Part shown: one piece after another, positions 7,348 to 17,000 of the stretch
Layout of the letters: every line of letters starts with the position of its first letter
How positions within the stretch are numbered: the stretch's first letter is position 1
Program-made: the position numbers and the translations under genes
Source: Puniceicoccales bacterium
GTDB taxonomy: Bacteria; Verrucomicrobiota; Verrucomicrobiia; Opitutales; JAIRKQ01
Length of the DNA: 32,064 bases
Reading direction: 5' to 3'
Assembly (NCBI GenBank): GCA_031281895.1
Contig: JAITET010000049.1
Location: forward strand, 1-32,064
Notes under the pieces: model-generated
Told to the model about the DNA's origin: nothing
Seen by the model: the letters and a program-made list of their open reading frames with translations, nothing else
The model's database searches: none

Positions 7348-7962
7348 ATGGATGATGAAACATTAGAAGAACTGGAGACCGTGTTTGATGAAAAGATGTT
7401 GCTTCCAAAATGGTTCGTTTTGCAGACTTTGTCAAATCAAGAAAGTAAAGTTAAGGACGCCATTCACGTTCTCGAAAAAGAGCATAATTTTGGAGATATT
7501 ATCCAGGAAATACTAGTTCCGACGGAGAAGGTTACGGAGGTGAAAAATGGTAAAAAATATTCCCGTGTGAGAAAATTTTATCCAGGCTATGTCTTTATTA
7601 AAATGAAAATGTACGATGCCGATGGCAAGTTTCTCGAAAGACCATTTTCTCTTGTAAAAAATGTTCCAGGAGTTGTGAGATTTATAGGAGATCGCAATCC
7701 CGTTGCATTGAAACAAGATGAAATTGACAATATTTTGGCAAAGGTTGAAGCCGTTAGCGGCCAAAGCATTTCGAAGGTTGCCTATGACCTGGGTGAAACT
7801 GTAAAAATTAATGATGGTCCATTTTTAAACTTGACAGGAACAATAGAAGGTATTGATACGGAAGAGGGTCGGCTACGTGTAAATGTTTCGATGTTTGGTC
7901 GTCTAACTCCAGTTGATCTAGAATTTTGGCAAGTTAGACGGTGTGTTGATGGAGAAAATTAG
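7348..7962 (+). CDS. nusG: Transcription termination/antitermination factor NusG
   Basis: NusG binds the RNA polymerase clamp, reduces pausing, and links polymerase to Rho or the ribosome. The 204 residues contain the NGN domain (WFVLQTLSNQESKVKDAI near residue 25, YPGYVFIKM near 79, NVPGVVRFIGDR near 110) and a C-terminal KOW domain (DGPFLNLTGTIEGID, then VSMFGRLTPVDLEFWQV). An acidic extension of about 20 residues precedes the NGN domain. It lies between secE and rplK, as in most bacteria. Confidence 0.96.
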   Translation: MDDETLEELETVFDEKMLLPKWFVLQTLSNQESKVKDAIHVLEKEHNFGDIIQEILVPTEKVTEVKNGKKYSRVRKFYPGYVFIKMKMYDADGKFLERPFSLVKNVPGVVRFIGDRNPVALKQDEIDNILAKVEAVSGQSISKVAYDLGETVKINDGPFLNLTGTIEGIDTEEGRLRVNVSMFGRLTPVDLEFWQVRRCVDGEN

Positions 7963-7980
7963 AATTTTTAGGAGTAAAAA

Positions 7981-8406
7981 ATGGCAAAGAAGGTCATCAA
8001 AGAGATAAAGTTGCAGTTACCCGCCGGTGCTGCAAATCCTGCCCCTCCGGTTGGTCCGGCATTGGGAGCAGCCGGCATAAACATCATGGGTTTTTGCAAA
8101 GAATTTAATGCCAAAACGAAGGATCAAAATGGAATGATTTTGCCGGTAGTCATATCGGTTTATGCGGATAAAACATTCAGTTTTATTCTTAAATCTCCTC
8201 CTGCTGCGGTATTGCTCAAAAAAGCAGCCGGCATAGAAAAAGCCTCGGGAGTTCCTAACCGTGATAAAGTCGGAAAGGTCACAAGGGCCCAAGTTACGGA
8301 AATCGCTAATATTAAAAAGGAGGATTTGAACGCTAACTCAATTGAACAGGCAGTTAAAATAATTGAAGGGACAGCAAGGAGCATGGGCATTGAGGTTGTC
8401 AAGTAA
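7981..8406 (+). CDS. rplK: 50S ribosomal protein L11
   Basis: L11 forms the base of the GTPase-associated centre of the large subunit together with the L10-L12 stalk. The 141 residues match the family length. The signature NPAPPVGPALGAAGINIMGF is near residue 20, FILKSPPAAVLLKKAAG is near 65, and the C-terminal RNA-binding region ends in AR-SMGIEV. The strong AGGAG site 5 bases before the ATG fixes the start. It is followed after 7 bases by rplA. Confidence 0.97.
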   Translation: MAKKVIKEIKLQLPAGAANPAPPVGPALGAAGINIMGFCKEFNAKTKDQNGMILPVVISVYADKTFSFILKSPPAAVLLKKAAGIEKASGVPNRDKVGKVTRAQVTEIANIKKEDLNANSIEQAVKIIEGTARSMGIEVVK

Positions 8407-8413
8407 TAAGTCT

Positions 8414-9106
8414 ATGAAAAAATCAAGCAAACGATATACTAAAGCACTAGAGGTTGCCGATTTGGAAAATGGATATTCCGTAGCGGAAGCCATTGAACTG
8501 CTGAAGAAAATGCCGAAAGCAAAATTTGACGAAACCGTCGTGCTGTCTGTCCATTTGGGCGTAGATCCCAAGCAAAGCGATCAGATGGTTCGTGGGACTG
8601 TTTCATTGCCACATGGTAGTGGTCGGAGGGTGAAAGTGTTAGCATTTACCGATGATCCGGTGAGTGCGTTGGCTGCAGGAGCTGACGAAGCAGGATTGCA
8701 CGATGTTTTACAGAAAATCAACGATGGTTGGTTGGATTTCGACGTAGCCGTCGCAACAACATCGGCTATGAAAGAGGTCCGTTCCGCTGCTAGGATCTTG
8801 GGACCACGGGGTTTAATGCCCAATCCTAAGACCGGCACCGTTTCAGACGATTTGTCTTCTGCGATTCAGGCAGTGAAGTCCGGGCGAGTGGAATTTAAGA
8901 TGGATAAAACTGCTAATTTGGCAATTGTGATAGGTAAGCGATCGTTTGATGGGCCAAAATTAGTAGAAAATTGTGAAAGGGCCATAGATGTTTTATCAAA
9001 GATGCGTCCGGTGGAATTCCGTGGTAAATTTGTAGAATCGATGACAATTGCAGGATCCATGACGCCGGGTGTCAGGTTGTTACAGAAAATATTTGGAAAG
9101 TTTTAG
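8414..9106 (+). CDS. rplA: 50S ribosomal protein L1
   Basis: L1 forms the mobile L1 stalk at the E site and in many bacteria represses its own operon. I place the start at the ATG at 8414, giving 230 residues beginning MKKSSKRY. The longer frame would start inside rplK and lacks a family-like N-terminus. Landmarks are KFDETVVLSVHLGVDPKQSDQMVRG, the signature ARILGPRGLMPNPKTGTV and a C-terminal SMTPGVRL. There is no clear ribosome binding site in the 7-base gap, so translation is probably coupled to rplK. Confidence 0.95.
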   Translation: MKKSSKRYTKALEVADLENGYSVAEAIELLKKMPKAKFDETVVLSVHLGVDPKQSDQMVRGTVSLPHGSGRRVKVLAFTDDPVSALAAGADEAGLHDVLQKINDGWLDFDVAVATTSAMKEVRSAARILGPRGLMPNPKTGTVSDDLSSAIQAVKSGRVEFKMDKTANLAIVIGKRSFDGPKLVENCERAIDVLSKMRPVEFRGKFVESMTIAGSMTPGVRLLQKIFGKF

Positions 9107-9114
9107 GGGAAGAA

Positions 9115-9627
9115 ATGAGAAACGAAAAGAAGCTTTTGGTTGGTGAGATAGGGAAACATCTCGATAAGTCGAACTATGTATTTTTTACAGACTTTCGCGG
9201 TGTAACGGTTTCCGATGTTTCTAATTTGCGCAAAAAATTGCGGCCGGAGCAGGGTGAATTTCATGTTGTAAAAAAATCTCTGCTGAAAAAGGCAACCGAA
9301 GAGAGGTTACTGCCGATGCCGGAAGGCGGTTTTGAGGGACAGATAGCCCTCGTTGTTGGCGGGGAAAATCCTGCTGGAATAGCGAAACTATTGAAGGAGT
9401 TTCATAAAAATAGCAAGGAGGAAAAACTGGCAATGCGGGGTGGTTTGCTTGGCGGCAAGCTGCTTAGCTTACAAGATATAAGTACATTAGCGGAACTTCC
9501 TGGCATGGAGATTTTGCGTGCACAATTTTTGGCATTGTTAAATACTCCAGCGACAAAGTTGCTACGAACGATAAATGCTGTCCCAGAAGGAGTATTAAAT
9601 GTATTGCAGGCCAAAGCGAGATTATAG
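9115..9627 (+). CDS. rplJ: 50S ribosomal protein L10
   Basis: L10 anchors the L7/L12 dimers to the ribosomal stalk base. The 170 residues show the N-terminal rRNA/L11-binding domain (DKSNYVFFTDFRGVTVSDVSNLRKKLR, then VVKKSLLKKA), the AGLA-like loop region, and a C-terminal helix (LPGMEILRAQFLALLNTPATKLLRTINAVP) that binds L12. A strong AGGGGA ribosome binding site lies just before the ATG. Only 8 bases separate it from rplA, so there is no room for the long autoregulatory L10 leader known from enterobacteria. Confidence 0.96.
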   Translation: MRNEKKLLVGEIGKHLDKSNYVFFTDFRGVTVSDVSNLRKKLRPEQGEFHVVKKSLLKKATEERLLPMPEGGFEGQIALVVGGENPAGIAKLLKEFHKNSKEEKLAMRGGLLGGKLLSLQDISTLAELPGMEILRAQFLALLNTPATKLLRTINAVPEGVLNVLQAKARL

Positions 9628-9716
9628 AATTTTTCAAAAAATGAAATTTTGCTAGGAAAAGTGTTTCTTAAATGGTGTTTGGTGATGCCGCTAGCGAGGT
9701 TTCGAAAGGAAACAAA

Positions 9717-10106
9717 ATGGCAAGTATAACAAAAGAACAGGTAATAGATTGGTTGAGCGCACAGTCGGTATTGGAGATCGCTTCCTTGGTTAAAGATTTG
9801 GAGGCTAAGTGGGGTGTCAGTGCAGCGGCACCGGTAGCAGCAGTTGCAACCTCTGCAGCAGCGGCTGCAACGGATTCGCCTGCTGCGGAAGAGAAGACCG
9901 AGTTCGAAGTCGTGCTAAAATTGGCAGGCGATAAAAAGATTGAAGTCATCAAAGCTGTACGCGAAGTCGCAGGACTTGGACTAAAGGAGGCTAAAGATCT
10001 TGTCGAAGGAGCTCCGAAGACTGTAAAAGAAGCAGTTTCTAAGGCCGATGCAGAGGAAATAAAGAAAAAATTAGAAGCTGCCGGAGCAACCGTTGAGCTG
10101 AAGTAG
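9717..10106 (+). CDS. rplL: 50S ribosomal protein L7/L12
   Basis: The stalk protein recruits translation GTPases. From the ATG at 9717 it has 129 residues: an N-terminal dimerisation domain, an Ala/Pro-rich hinge (about 35-58) and the C-terminal factor-binding domain (EFEVVLKLAGDKKIEVIKAVRE, then GLGLKEAKDLVEGAP). I reject the upstream in-frame ATG at 9672, because AAAGGA precedes 9717 and MASITKEQVIDWL is the family-like N-terminus. The ribosome binding site lies within a small hairpin (GTTTC at 9699-9703 with GAAAC at 9709-9713). The 89-base gap after rplJ shows no other gene. Confidence 0.96.
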   Translation: MASITKEQVIDWLSAQSVLEIASLVKDLEAKWGVSAAAPVAAVATSAAAAATDSPAAEEKTEFEVVLKLAGDKKIEVIKAVREVAGLGLKEAKDLVEGAPKTVKEAVSKADAEEIKKKLEAAGATVELK

Positions 10107-10112
10107 CATTTT

Positions 10113-10146
10113 TCATGTGATTATTTTTAATCATATGATCTTTTTT
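10113..10146 (+). terminator. Hairpin plus T-run between rplL and rpoB (probable attenuator)
   Basis: CATGTGATTA (10114-10123) pairs with TAATCATATG (10128-10137) over ten base pairs (one G-U) around a TTTT loop, and is soon followed by TTTTTT (10141-10146). It begins 7 bases after the rplL stop. The place corresponds to the partial terminator known between rplL and rpoB in other bacteria, where it lowers polymerase expression relative to ribosomal proteins. The stem is AT-rich, so termination is probably incomplete. Confidence 0.55.
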
Positions 10147-10175
10147 GGGAAAAGCTGTGGTTTTTTTTATTGTAT

Positions 10176-10206
10176 TTGACATAAATACGACAAAAAGGGC
10201 TATGGT
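10176..10206 (+). promoter_or_regulatory. Possible internal promoter for rpoBC
   Basis: A perfect TTGACA (10176-10181) lies in the 142-base rplL-rpoB gap, after the hairpin. The -10 partner is poor: GCTATG at 17 bases or TATGGT at 19 bases. Placed behind a partial terminator it would restart rpoBC transcription, but the evidence is a single good hexamer. Confidence 0.3.
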
Positions 10207-10248
10207 TGAATAGTTTGCATAAAAATTTTAAGGAAGAAATTACATCCT

Positions 10249-13200
10249 ATGATGGACAAAAATCACGTTAGTTTCGGAAGTTTAAAAGAAATAATAACTC
10301 CGCCTTATCTCATTGAAGCACAGATAAATTCATTTAAAGAATTTTTACAGGCTGATGTGGAAGCGAAGGATCGACAGGATGTTGGATTGGAGGCGGTTTT
10401 TAGGCGAACGTTTCCCATCGAAAGCTATGACGGAACGGCCTCGTTGAATTATGTGTCCTATAGGGTTGCGCCGGCCAAATATTCGGAAGATTTCTGCATA
10501 AAGGAAAGTCGAACCTATGCTGCCCCATTGTTTATGCGCCTGAGGCTTTCCAGCGGTGATGACTCAAGGGAAGAAGAGGTTTACCTGGGCGAAATTCCGA
10601 TTATGAGCGAGCGTGGTTCGTTTGTAATTAGTGGAACAGAACGTGTTGTTGTCAGTCAGTTGCACCGGTCTCCGGGCATTTGCTTCGAAGTCTCCACCCA
10701 TATGACAGGGAAATTATTGCATGCATTTCGCATAATGCCTGATCGAGGGACTTGGATAGAGGTACAAAATGATCAGAATGACCTTTTGTATGTTTATTTG
10801 GATAGGCGTCGTAGGCGCCGCCGGTTCCTTCTGACGACTTTGTTGCGTGCGTTTGGTTATGGTTCGGACCGGGAAATATTGTCGGTTTTTTACAAACTGC
10901 AGGAGGTTAGCGTAGATCGACTAATCAAGGAAGAGTCTTTGGTCGATATCGTTTTAACGGATGACGTAATAGATGTGGAACATGGCATCGTTTTGGCACG
11001 GGCCTACGAACCCTTGGGAAAGGGCATGCTAAAAAGTTTTATCGAAGCTGGCATTACCACCATATCGGTTGTAAATGTTTCGGAAGATGGTGGGCTGATA
11101 ATTCGTAGTCTGAAAAAGGATACAACACGAAACGAAGAAGAGGCCCTCTACGAAATTTATAGACATTTTAGACCTGGAGAACCTCTGAATTTACAAAATG
11201 CACAATCGTTTTTTGCCCGTAGTTTCAAGGACAGTAAACGCTATGACCTCAGTAAAATTGGAAGGTATAAAATCAACAGTAAGTTGGGACTGCAAAAAGA
11301 TTTAAACGATACCCTGGTGGGAGTAGATGACATTGTTGCGGCAACAAAGTACTTGTGTTCACTTCGATCTGGCGAAGGGGGTTCCATCGATGACATTGAT
11401 AGTTTGGGTAGCAGAAGGATTCGGGGAGTTGGTGAACTCTTGATAAACCAATGCCGTATTGGGTTAGCTCGTATGGAAAGGGTAATACGAGAAAAAATGT
11501 CGCTGCTAAACCAAAGCGTTGATATACTTTCAGCACAAAAATTGGTTAATGGAAAAATGCTAATGTCCGTCATTAGGGACTTTTTTGCTCGGAGTCAGTT
11601 ATCTCAGTTTATGGATCAGATAAATCCACTATCCGAGCTCACCCATAAAAGAAGGCTGTCCGCCATCGGTCCGAGTGGTTTGAATCGGGATCGTGCTGGC
11701 ATGGAAGTTAGAGATGTACACGCGTCACACTATGGCAGAATTTGTCCAATTGAAACACCGGAAGGTCCAAACATTGGTTTAATCAACTCGTTAAGCACCT
11801 ATGCACGCATAAATGATTTCGGTTTCATTGAAACTCCATACCGTGTGGTAGAAAATGGCCATGTTACTTCTGATGTTGTCTATCTGTCTGCGGATAATGA
11901 GGAAAACAAATTGATCGCCCAAGCAAATTCTGACATCGACGAGAATGGCAATTTGATTGGGAAAATTACCGTGAGAAAATCTAGTGAGATTCTAGAGGTT
12001 GATCCCAATGAGGTCGATCTAATGGATGTTTCTCCAAAACAGGTAATTTCCATTGCTGCCGGATTGATTCCATTCCTTGAACATGATGATACCAGTCGTG
12101 CTCTCATGGGGGCTAACATGCAACGCCAGGGAGTACCATTGTTGACAACGGAAGCACCCTTTGTTGGAACTGGGATTGAGAAAAAATTGGCCTGTGATTC
12201 TGGGCATGTGATTCTGGCAAAATCCGACGGTATTGTTGCCTCCATCGATGGGACAAAAATTATTGTAACCAAAGATGGGAAATTACCGAATAATTTTAAT
12301 GAATCCAATGGCTCCCATGATAAAAATATTCAAATTTATCATTTGCGTAAATATTGGAGATCAAACGCGTCCACATGTTTTAATCAAAAGCCTGTGGTAA
12401 GTAAATATCAAAAGGTACAAACGGGTGATATTTTAGCGGATGGTGCGGCAACCGATAACGGTGAATTGGCTCTGGGAAAGAATGTTCTCGTGGCATTTAT
12501 GCCATGGAATGGGTATAATTTTGAAGATGCAGTAATTTTAAACGAGCGCATGATTCGGGATGATATTTTCACATCGATTCACATAGAAGAATATGAAGTG
12601 TCTGCCCGCGATACGAAACTTGGTCCTGAGGAAATAACACGGGATATCCCAAACATTGGGGATGAAGCATTGAAAAACCTGAGCAGAAATGGCATCATCA
12701 AGATTGGGGCTGAAGTAAAGCCAGGAGATATCTTGGTTGGGAAAATTACACCAAAAACGGAAACGGATTTGGCACCGGAAGAAAAACTTCTGCGGGCTAT
12801 TTTTGGTGAAAAAGCAGCCGACGTTAAGGATTCGTCACTGTTAGCACCTGCAGGATGCTATGGAACCGTTATGGATGTAAAAATTTCCAGCAGGATAGAC
12901 AATGAGCGGGAAGATATTTCCGAAATAGAGTGCAAACGAAGAATTAAAAAAACTAACGAAGAATTTCGTACCCAAGCGGATATGATTCGGGATGACCTGA
13001 CGGAAGCATTTTCTAGCATTTTATTGGGAGAAAAAATTCCATTGGATATTACGGATAGCGATAGTGGAGAAGTGATTTTACCAGCTAACAGAAAAATCAC
13101 AAAAACATTGTTGCGCAGACTGGCAGCCTGCGGAAGCAATATTAGGATGGCTGTGTCTCCCGTTAGGACTAAGATTACGGAAATCATCGAGGTATACCAG

Positions 13201-14034
13201 GCAAAATTTGATGACTTGGAAAAGGAAAGGTTGCATAAAATTGCGGCCATTGAATCTGGGAACATCGACGACAGTGGTATCATTAAAAATGTTAAAGTGT
13301 TCGTTGCAAACAAACGAAAGATACAGGTCGGTGATAAAATGGCTGGTCGCCACGGCAATAAAGGTGTCGTTTCAAAGATTGTCAAATCGGAAGATATGCC
13401 ATTTTTGGAAGATGGAACTCCCATCGACATAATACTAAATCCTCTCGGTGTTCCGGGCCGTATGAATGTTGGACAGGTTTTAGAAACACATCTTGGACTG
13501 GTGTGTAAAAGGCTCGGCATAACGGTTTCAACGCCTGTGTTCGATGGTATTAAGGAAAGTAAAATGCAAGAATTATATAGGCAGGCAGGTTTACCGGAAG
13601 GAGGAAAGGTTGATCTATTCGATGGCTGTACGGGTAGAAAATTTGATCAGAAAGTAATGGTCGGCTATATTTATATGATGAAACTAAACCATCTTGTCGC
13701 CGACAAAGTCCATGCCCGTGCCGTTGGTCCATATAGCCTGATAACACAACAACCCCTAGGAGGTCGTGCACAATACGGAGGTCAGCGGTTTGGAGAGATG
13801 GAAGTCTGGGCACTTGAGGCCTATGGTGCGGCCTATTCGTTACAGGAATTATTGACCGTTAAGTCCGATGACTTACAGGGAAGAACAAAGATCTACGAAT
13901 CGATAGTAAAAGGGGATACGTCTTTGGATGCGGGAGTTCCGCAATCATTTAATGTTCTCGTAAAAGAGATGCAAGGGTTATGCCTAGACATCAAGTTGGA
14001 GGACGATAGGCTATTGGATATGGAAAATTTTTAA
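10249..14034 (+). CDS. rpoB: DNA-directed RNA polymerase subunit beta
   Basis: The beta subunit of RNA polymerase, 1261 residues, forms half of the catalytic cleft. Landmarks are ISGTERVVVSQLHRSPG in the protrusion (~125), the rifampicin pocket SQLSQFMDQINPLSELTHKR (449-468), CPIETPEGPNIGLI, the catalytic-region NGYNFEDAV, GDKMAGRHGNKGVVSKI, and a C-terminal GGQRFGEMEVWALEAYGAAY. Relative to E. coli the pocket has Ile at the N518 position, Ile at L533 and Ser at G536, while the Asp516, His526 and Ser531 equivalents are kept. Two adjacent ATGs (10249, 10252) are equally possible starts. An AAGGA lies 14 bases upstream of the first. rpoC follows after 18 bases. Confidence 0.97.
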   Translation: MMDKNHVSFGSLKEIITPPYLIEAQINSFKEFLQADVEAKDRQDVGLEAVFRRTFPIESYDGTASLNYVSYRVAPAKYSEDFCIKESRTYAAPLFMRLRLSSGDDSREEEVYLGEIPIMSERGSFVISGTERVVVSQLHRSPGICFEVSTHMTGKLLHAFRIMPDRGTWIEVQNDQNDLLYVYLDRRRRRRRFLLTTLLRAFGYGSDREILSVFYKLQEVSVDRLIKEESLVDIVLTDDVIDVEHGIVLARAYEPLGKGMLKSFIEAGITTISVVNVSEDGGLIIRSLKKDTTRNEEEALYEIYRHFRPGEPLNLQNAQSFFARSFKDSKRYDLSKIGRYKINSKLGLQKDLNDTLVGVDDIVAATKYLCSLRSGEGGSIDDIDSLGSRRIRGVGELLINQCRIGLARMERVIREKMSLLNQSVDILSAQKLVNGKMLMSVIRDFFARSQLSQFMDQINPLSELTHKRRLSAIGPSGLNRDRAGMEVRDVHASHYGRICPIETPEGPNIGLINSLSTYARINDFGFIETPYRVVENGHVTSDVVYLSADNEENKLIAQANSDIDENGNLIGKITVRKSSEILEVDPNEVDLMDVSPKQVISIAAGLIPFLEHDDTSRALMGANMQRQGVPLLTTEAPFVGTGIEKKLACDSGHVILAKSDGIVASIDGTKIIVTKDGKLPNNFNESNGSHDKNIQIYHLRKYWRSNASTCFNQKPVVSKYQKVQTGDILADGAATDNGELALGKNVLVAFMPWNGYNFEDAVILNERMIRDDIFTSIHIEEYEVSARDTKLGPEEITRDIPNIGDEALKNLSRNGIIKIGAEVKPGDILVGKITPKTETDLAPEEKLLRAIFGEKAADVKDSSLLAPAGCYGTVMDVKISSRIDNEREDISEIECKRRIKKTNEEFRTQADMIRDDLTEAFSSILLGEKIPLDITDSDSGEVILPANRKITKTLLRRLAACGSNIRMAVSPVRTKITEIIEVYQAKFDDLEKERLHKIAAIESGNIDDSGIIKNVKVFVANKRKIQVGDKMAGRHGNKGVVSKIVKSEDMPFLEDGTPIDIILNPLGVPGRMNVGQVLETHLGLVCKRLGITVSTPVFDGIKESKMQELYRQAGLPEGGKVDLFDGCTGRKFDQKVMVGYIYMMKLNHLVADKVHARAVGPYSLITQQPLGGRAQYGGQRFGEMEVWALEAYGAAYSLQELLTVKSDDLQGRTKIYESIVKGDTSLDAGVPQSFNVLVKEMQGLCLDIKLEDDRLLDMENF

Positions 14035-14052
14035 CTAGGGAATGGTAATACA

Positions 14053-17000
14053 ATGAGTTTTATAGAAAAAACTAATTTCAGGGAAGCAAGGTCGATTCTA
14101 GGGTTCGATGATATCAGCAACTATAATCGCGTCGGCATTTCCATTGCTTCTCCCGATACTATTCGTTCGTGGTCAAGCGGCGAAATAAAAAATCCGGAGA
14201 CAATAAATTATAGAACTTTTAAACCCGAACCAGGAGGATTGTTTTGCCAGAAAATTTTTGGTCCAGTTCGTGACTATGAATGTGCCTGTGGTAAATACAA
14301 ACGAATTAAGCACAAGGGAATGGTTTGTGAACGATGTGGCGTTGAAGTTACGGTCTCCCGTGTTCGTAGAGAAAGAATGGGACACATCGAGCTTGCGGTT
14401 CCAATATCACACATTTGGTTCCTAAAAAGCTTGCCGAGTCGGATCGGGCTGATGCTCGATATAACGGCAAAAAATTTGGAGAAGGTCATATACTATGAAC
14501 GTTACATGATCGTTGACCCAGGGGTTACTCCTTTGCAAAAGTATCAATTGTTGACAGAAAAAGAGTATTCTCAGCTGCAGGAGGAATATGGAGATGATGC
14601 CTTTGTGGCCAAAATAGGAGCAGAAGCTGTGCGAGATGTTTTAGCCCAGATTGATCTGCAAAACCTTATAATGGAGTTGCAAGAACAGTTGAGGGTTACT
14701 CATTCAAAGCAGGCAAAAAAGGTTTTAACTAAGCGATTAAAGTTAGTGAATGGGTTTGAAACAAGTAATATGCGACCGGAGTGGATGATATTGGAAGTTT
14801 TGCCAATTATTCCTCCCGATTTGCGTCCCTTGGTCCCCTTGGATGGAGGACGTTTTGCTACCAGTGACTTGAATGATTTGTATCGCAGGGTTATCAATCG
14901 AAATAATCGCCTGAAAAGTTTGTTGAGCTTAAAAACCCCCGATGTCATAATTCACAATGAAATGCGCATGCTCCAGGAGGCAGTCGATGCATTGTTCGAT
15001 AATGATAAGCATGGGAAAAGTGTCGTGGGGGCAGGCAATAGGCCTTTAAAATCCCTCAGTGAAATGTTGAAAGGGAAACAGGGACGTTTTAGGCAGAATC
15101 TATTAGGTAAGCGTGTCGACTATAGCGGTCGATCGGTAATCGTTGTTGGTCCAGAACTAAAAATCCACCAATGCGGGTTGCCAAAACGCATGGCTTGGAT
15201 ACTATTTGAGCCGTTTATTATAAGACGTTTAAAAGAACTCGGTTTTGTACATACGGTTCGCAGTGCCCGTAAGATGATAGAAAGGCAGGCTCCTGAAGTT
15301 TGGGATATTCTAGAAGAGGTCACCCGCGAGCATCCCGTATTACTAAATCGTGCACCTACACTCCATAGATTATCTATCCAAGCATTTGAACCAATTTTAA
15401 TAGAAGGGGATGCCATACGATTACATCCTTTAGTATGTGCAGCTTTCAATGCTGACTTTGACGGTGACCAAATGGCCGTACACGTGCCGCTGTCTTTGGA
15501 ATCTGTGATGGAAGCGAGAATGTTAATGCTGGCTTCGAAGAACATTTTTTCTCCATCGAGTGGGAAACCAGTACTGGTTCCATCGCAAGACATCGTTCTG
15601 GGTTGTTATTATCTGACGATCGATCCTATGACAAAGAAAGATCCAAATGTGACTTTGCCATTAGTATCTAGTGTCGAAGAGGCATTACGGATAGAAGCGG
15701 AGGATATTTTGAGAAAGCATGACAGGGTACGCTACATAAATCCAGATTATAAGCAGAATACTCGCTACGGCGATTCAGGTGCAAAGATTATAGAAACTAC
15801 GCTTGGGCGGATAATTTTTAACAGCATCTTCCCTAAGGCTTTGGGATTTGTAAACTCTCCGGTGGCTAAAGGAAAACTAGGAGACCTTGTTCTTAATACG
15901 TATAAGGTAGCCGGCCAGGAACTTGCCGTAAAAGCCTTGGATAAGTTAAAGGATCTTGGATTTAAGGAAGCTACAAAGGCGGGATTATCCATTGGAATTG
16001 GCGATATGATAATTCCAGACAACAAACAAAATGTCATTGCCGCTGCCAAGAAGAAAATTGCTGACGTGGAAGCACAAAATAAAAGAGGAATCATCACTTC
16101 CGGAGAACGTTACAATAAAATAGTTGATATTTGGACTACAGCCACCGATGATATTGCCCAGATGGCATTTGAATCGCTGGCCAAAAATGGCGGATCAAAT
16201 GATGTAAATTCGATATTTTTGATGATGGATTCCGGTGCTCGCGGTAATCGTCAACAGGTCCGTCAGCTATGCGGCATGCGTGGTCTCATGGCAAAACCAT
16301 CGGGAGAAATCATCGAACAACCAATCTTGTCGTCATTCCGGGAAGGTTTGTCCGTTCTAGAATATTTTAGTTCCACACACGGTGCCAGAAAAGGTTTGGC
16401 AGACGCTGCTTTGAAAACGGCAGATGCAGGGTATCTAACGCGCAAGTTATGTGACGTTGCCATGGACTGTGTGATAGAAGATCACGACGATGGAAACAGA
16501 AATGGCGTGTGGAAATCGGCAATTTTGGAAGGCGATGATGAAATTGTTAGTCTTGCGGATAGGATTATCGGTCGTTGTGCCAGTGAAGATGTAAGAAATT
16601 TGCTCGATCCGGACGAAATAATAGTTGCAGCTGGTGAGTTAATAACGGCGGATATTGCCAAACGCATCGAGGAATGTGGCATCGAACGCGTCAAGATTAT
16701 GTCGCCACTGACGCATATGACAAAGAGCACAATTCCAGCCAAGGCCTACGGGATCAATCCTGCTACAAATAGTATAGTTGAGCGAGGAAGTGCCGTTGGA
16801 GTAATTGCTGCTCAGTCCATCGGTGAACCGGGAACTCAGTTAACATTAAGGACCTTTCACGTAGGTGGTGTTGCCAGTCAGGTCTTAAAAAGTTCCGAGT
16901 ATCGTGCACGGCATTCCGGTTTTGTCAAATTTAATGGTTTGAGATTGGTTACAACCCTCGAAAACGCAAACATTGTGTTGAACAAAACGGGGTCCATCCA

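Noticed and set aside
9107..9114. Autoregulatory L10 leader before rplJ
   Set aside because: Only 8 bases separate rplA and rplJ, so the long structured leader known from enterobacteria cannot be there.
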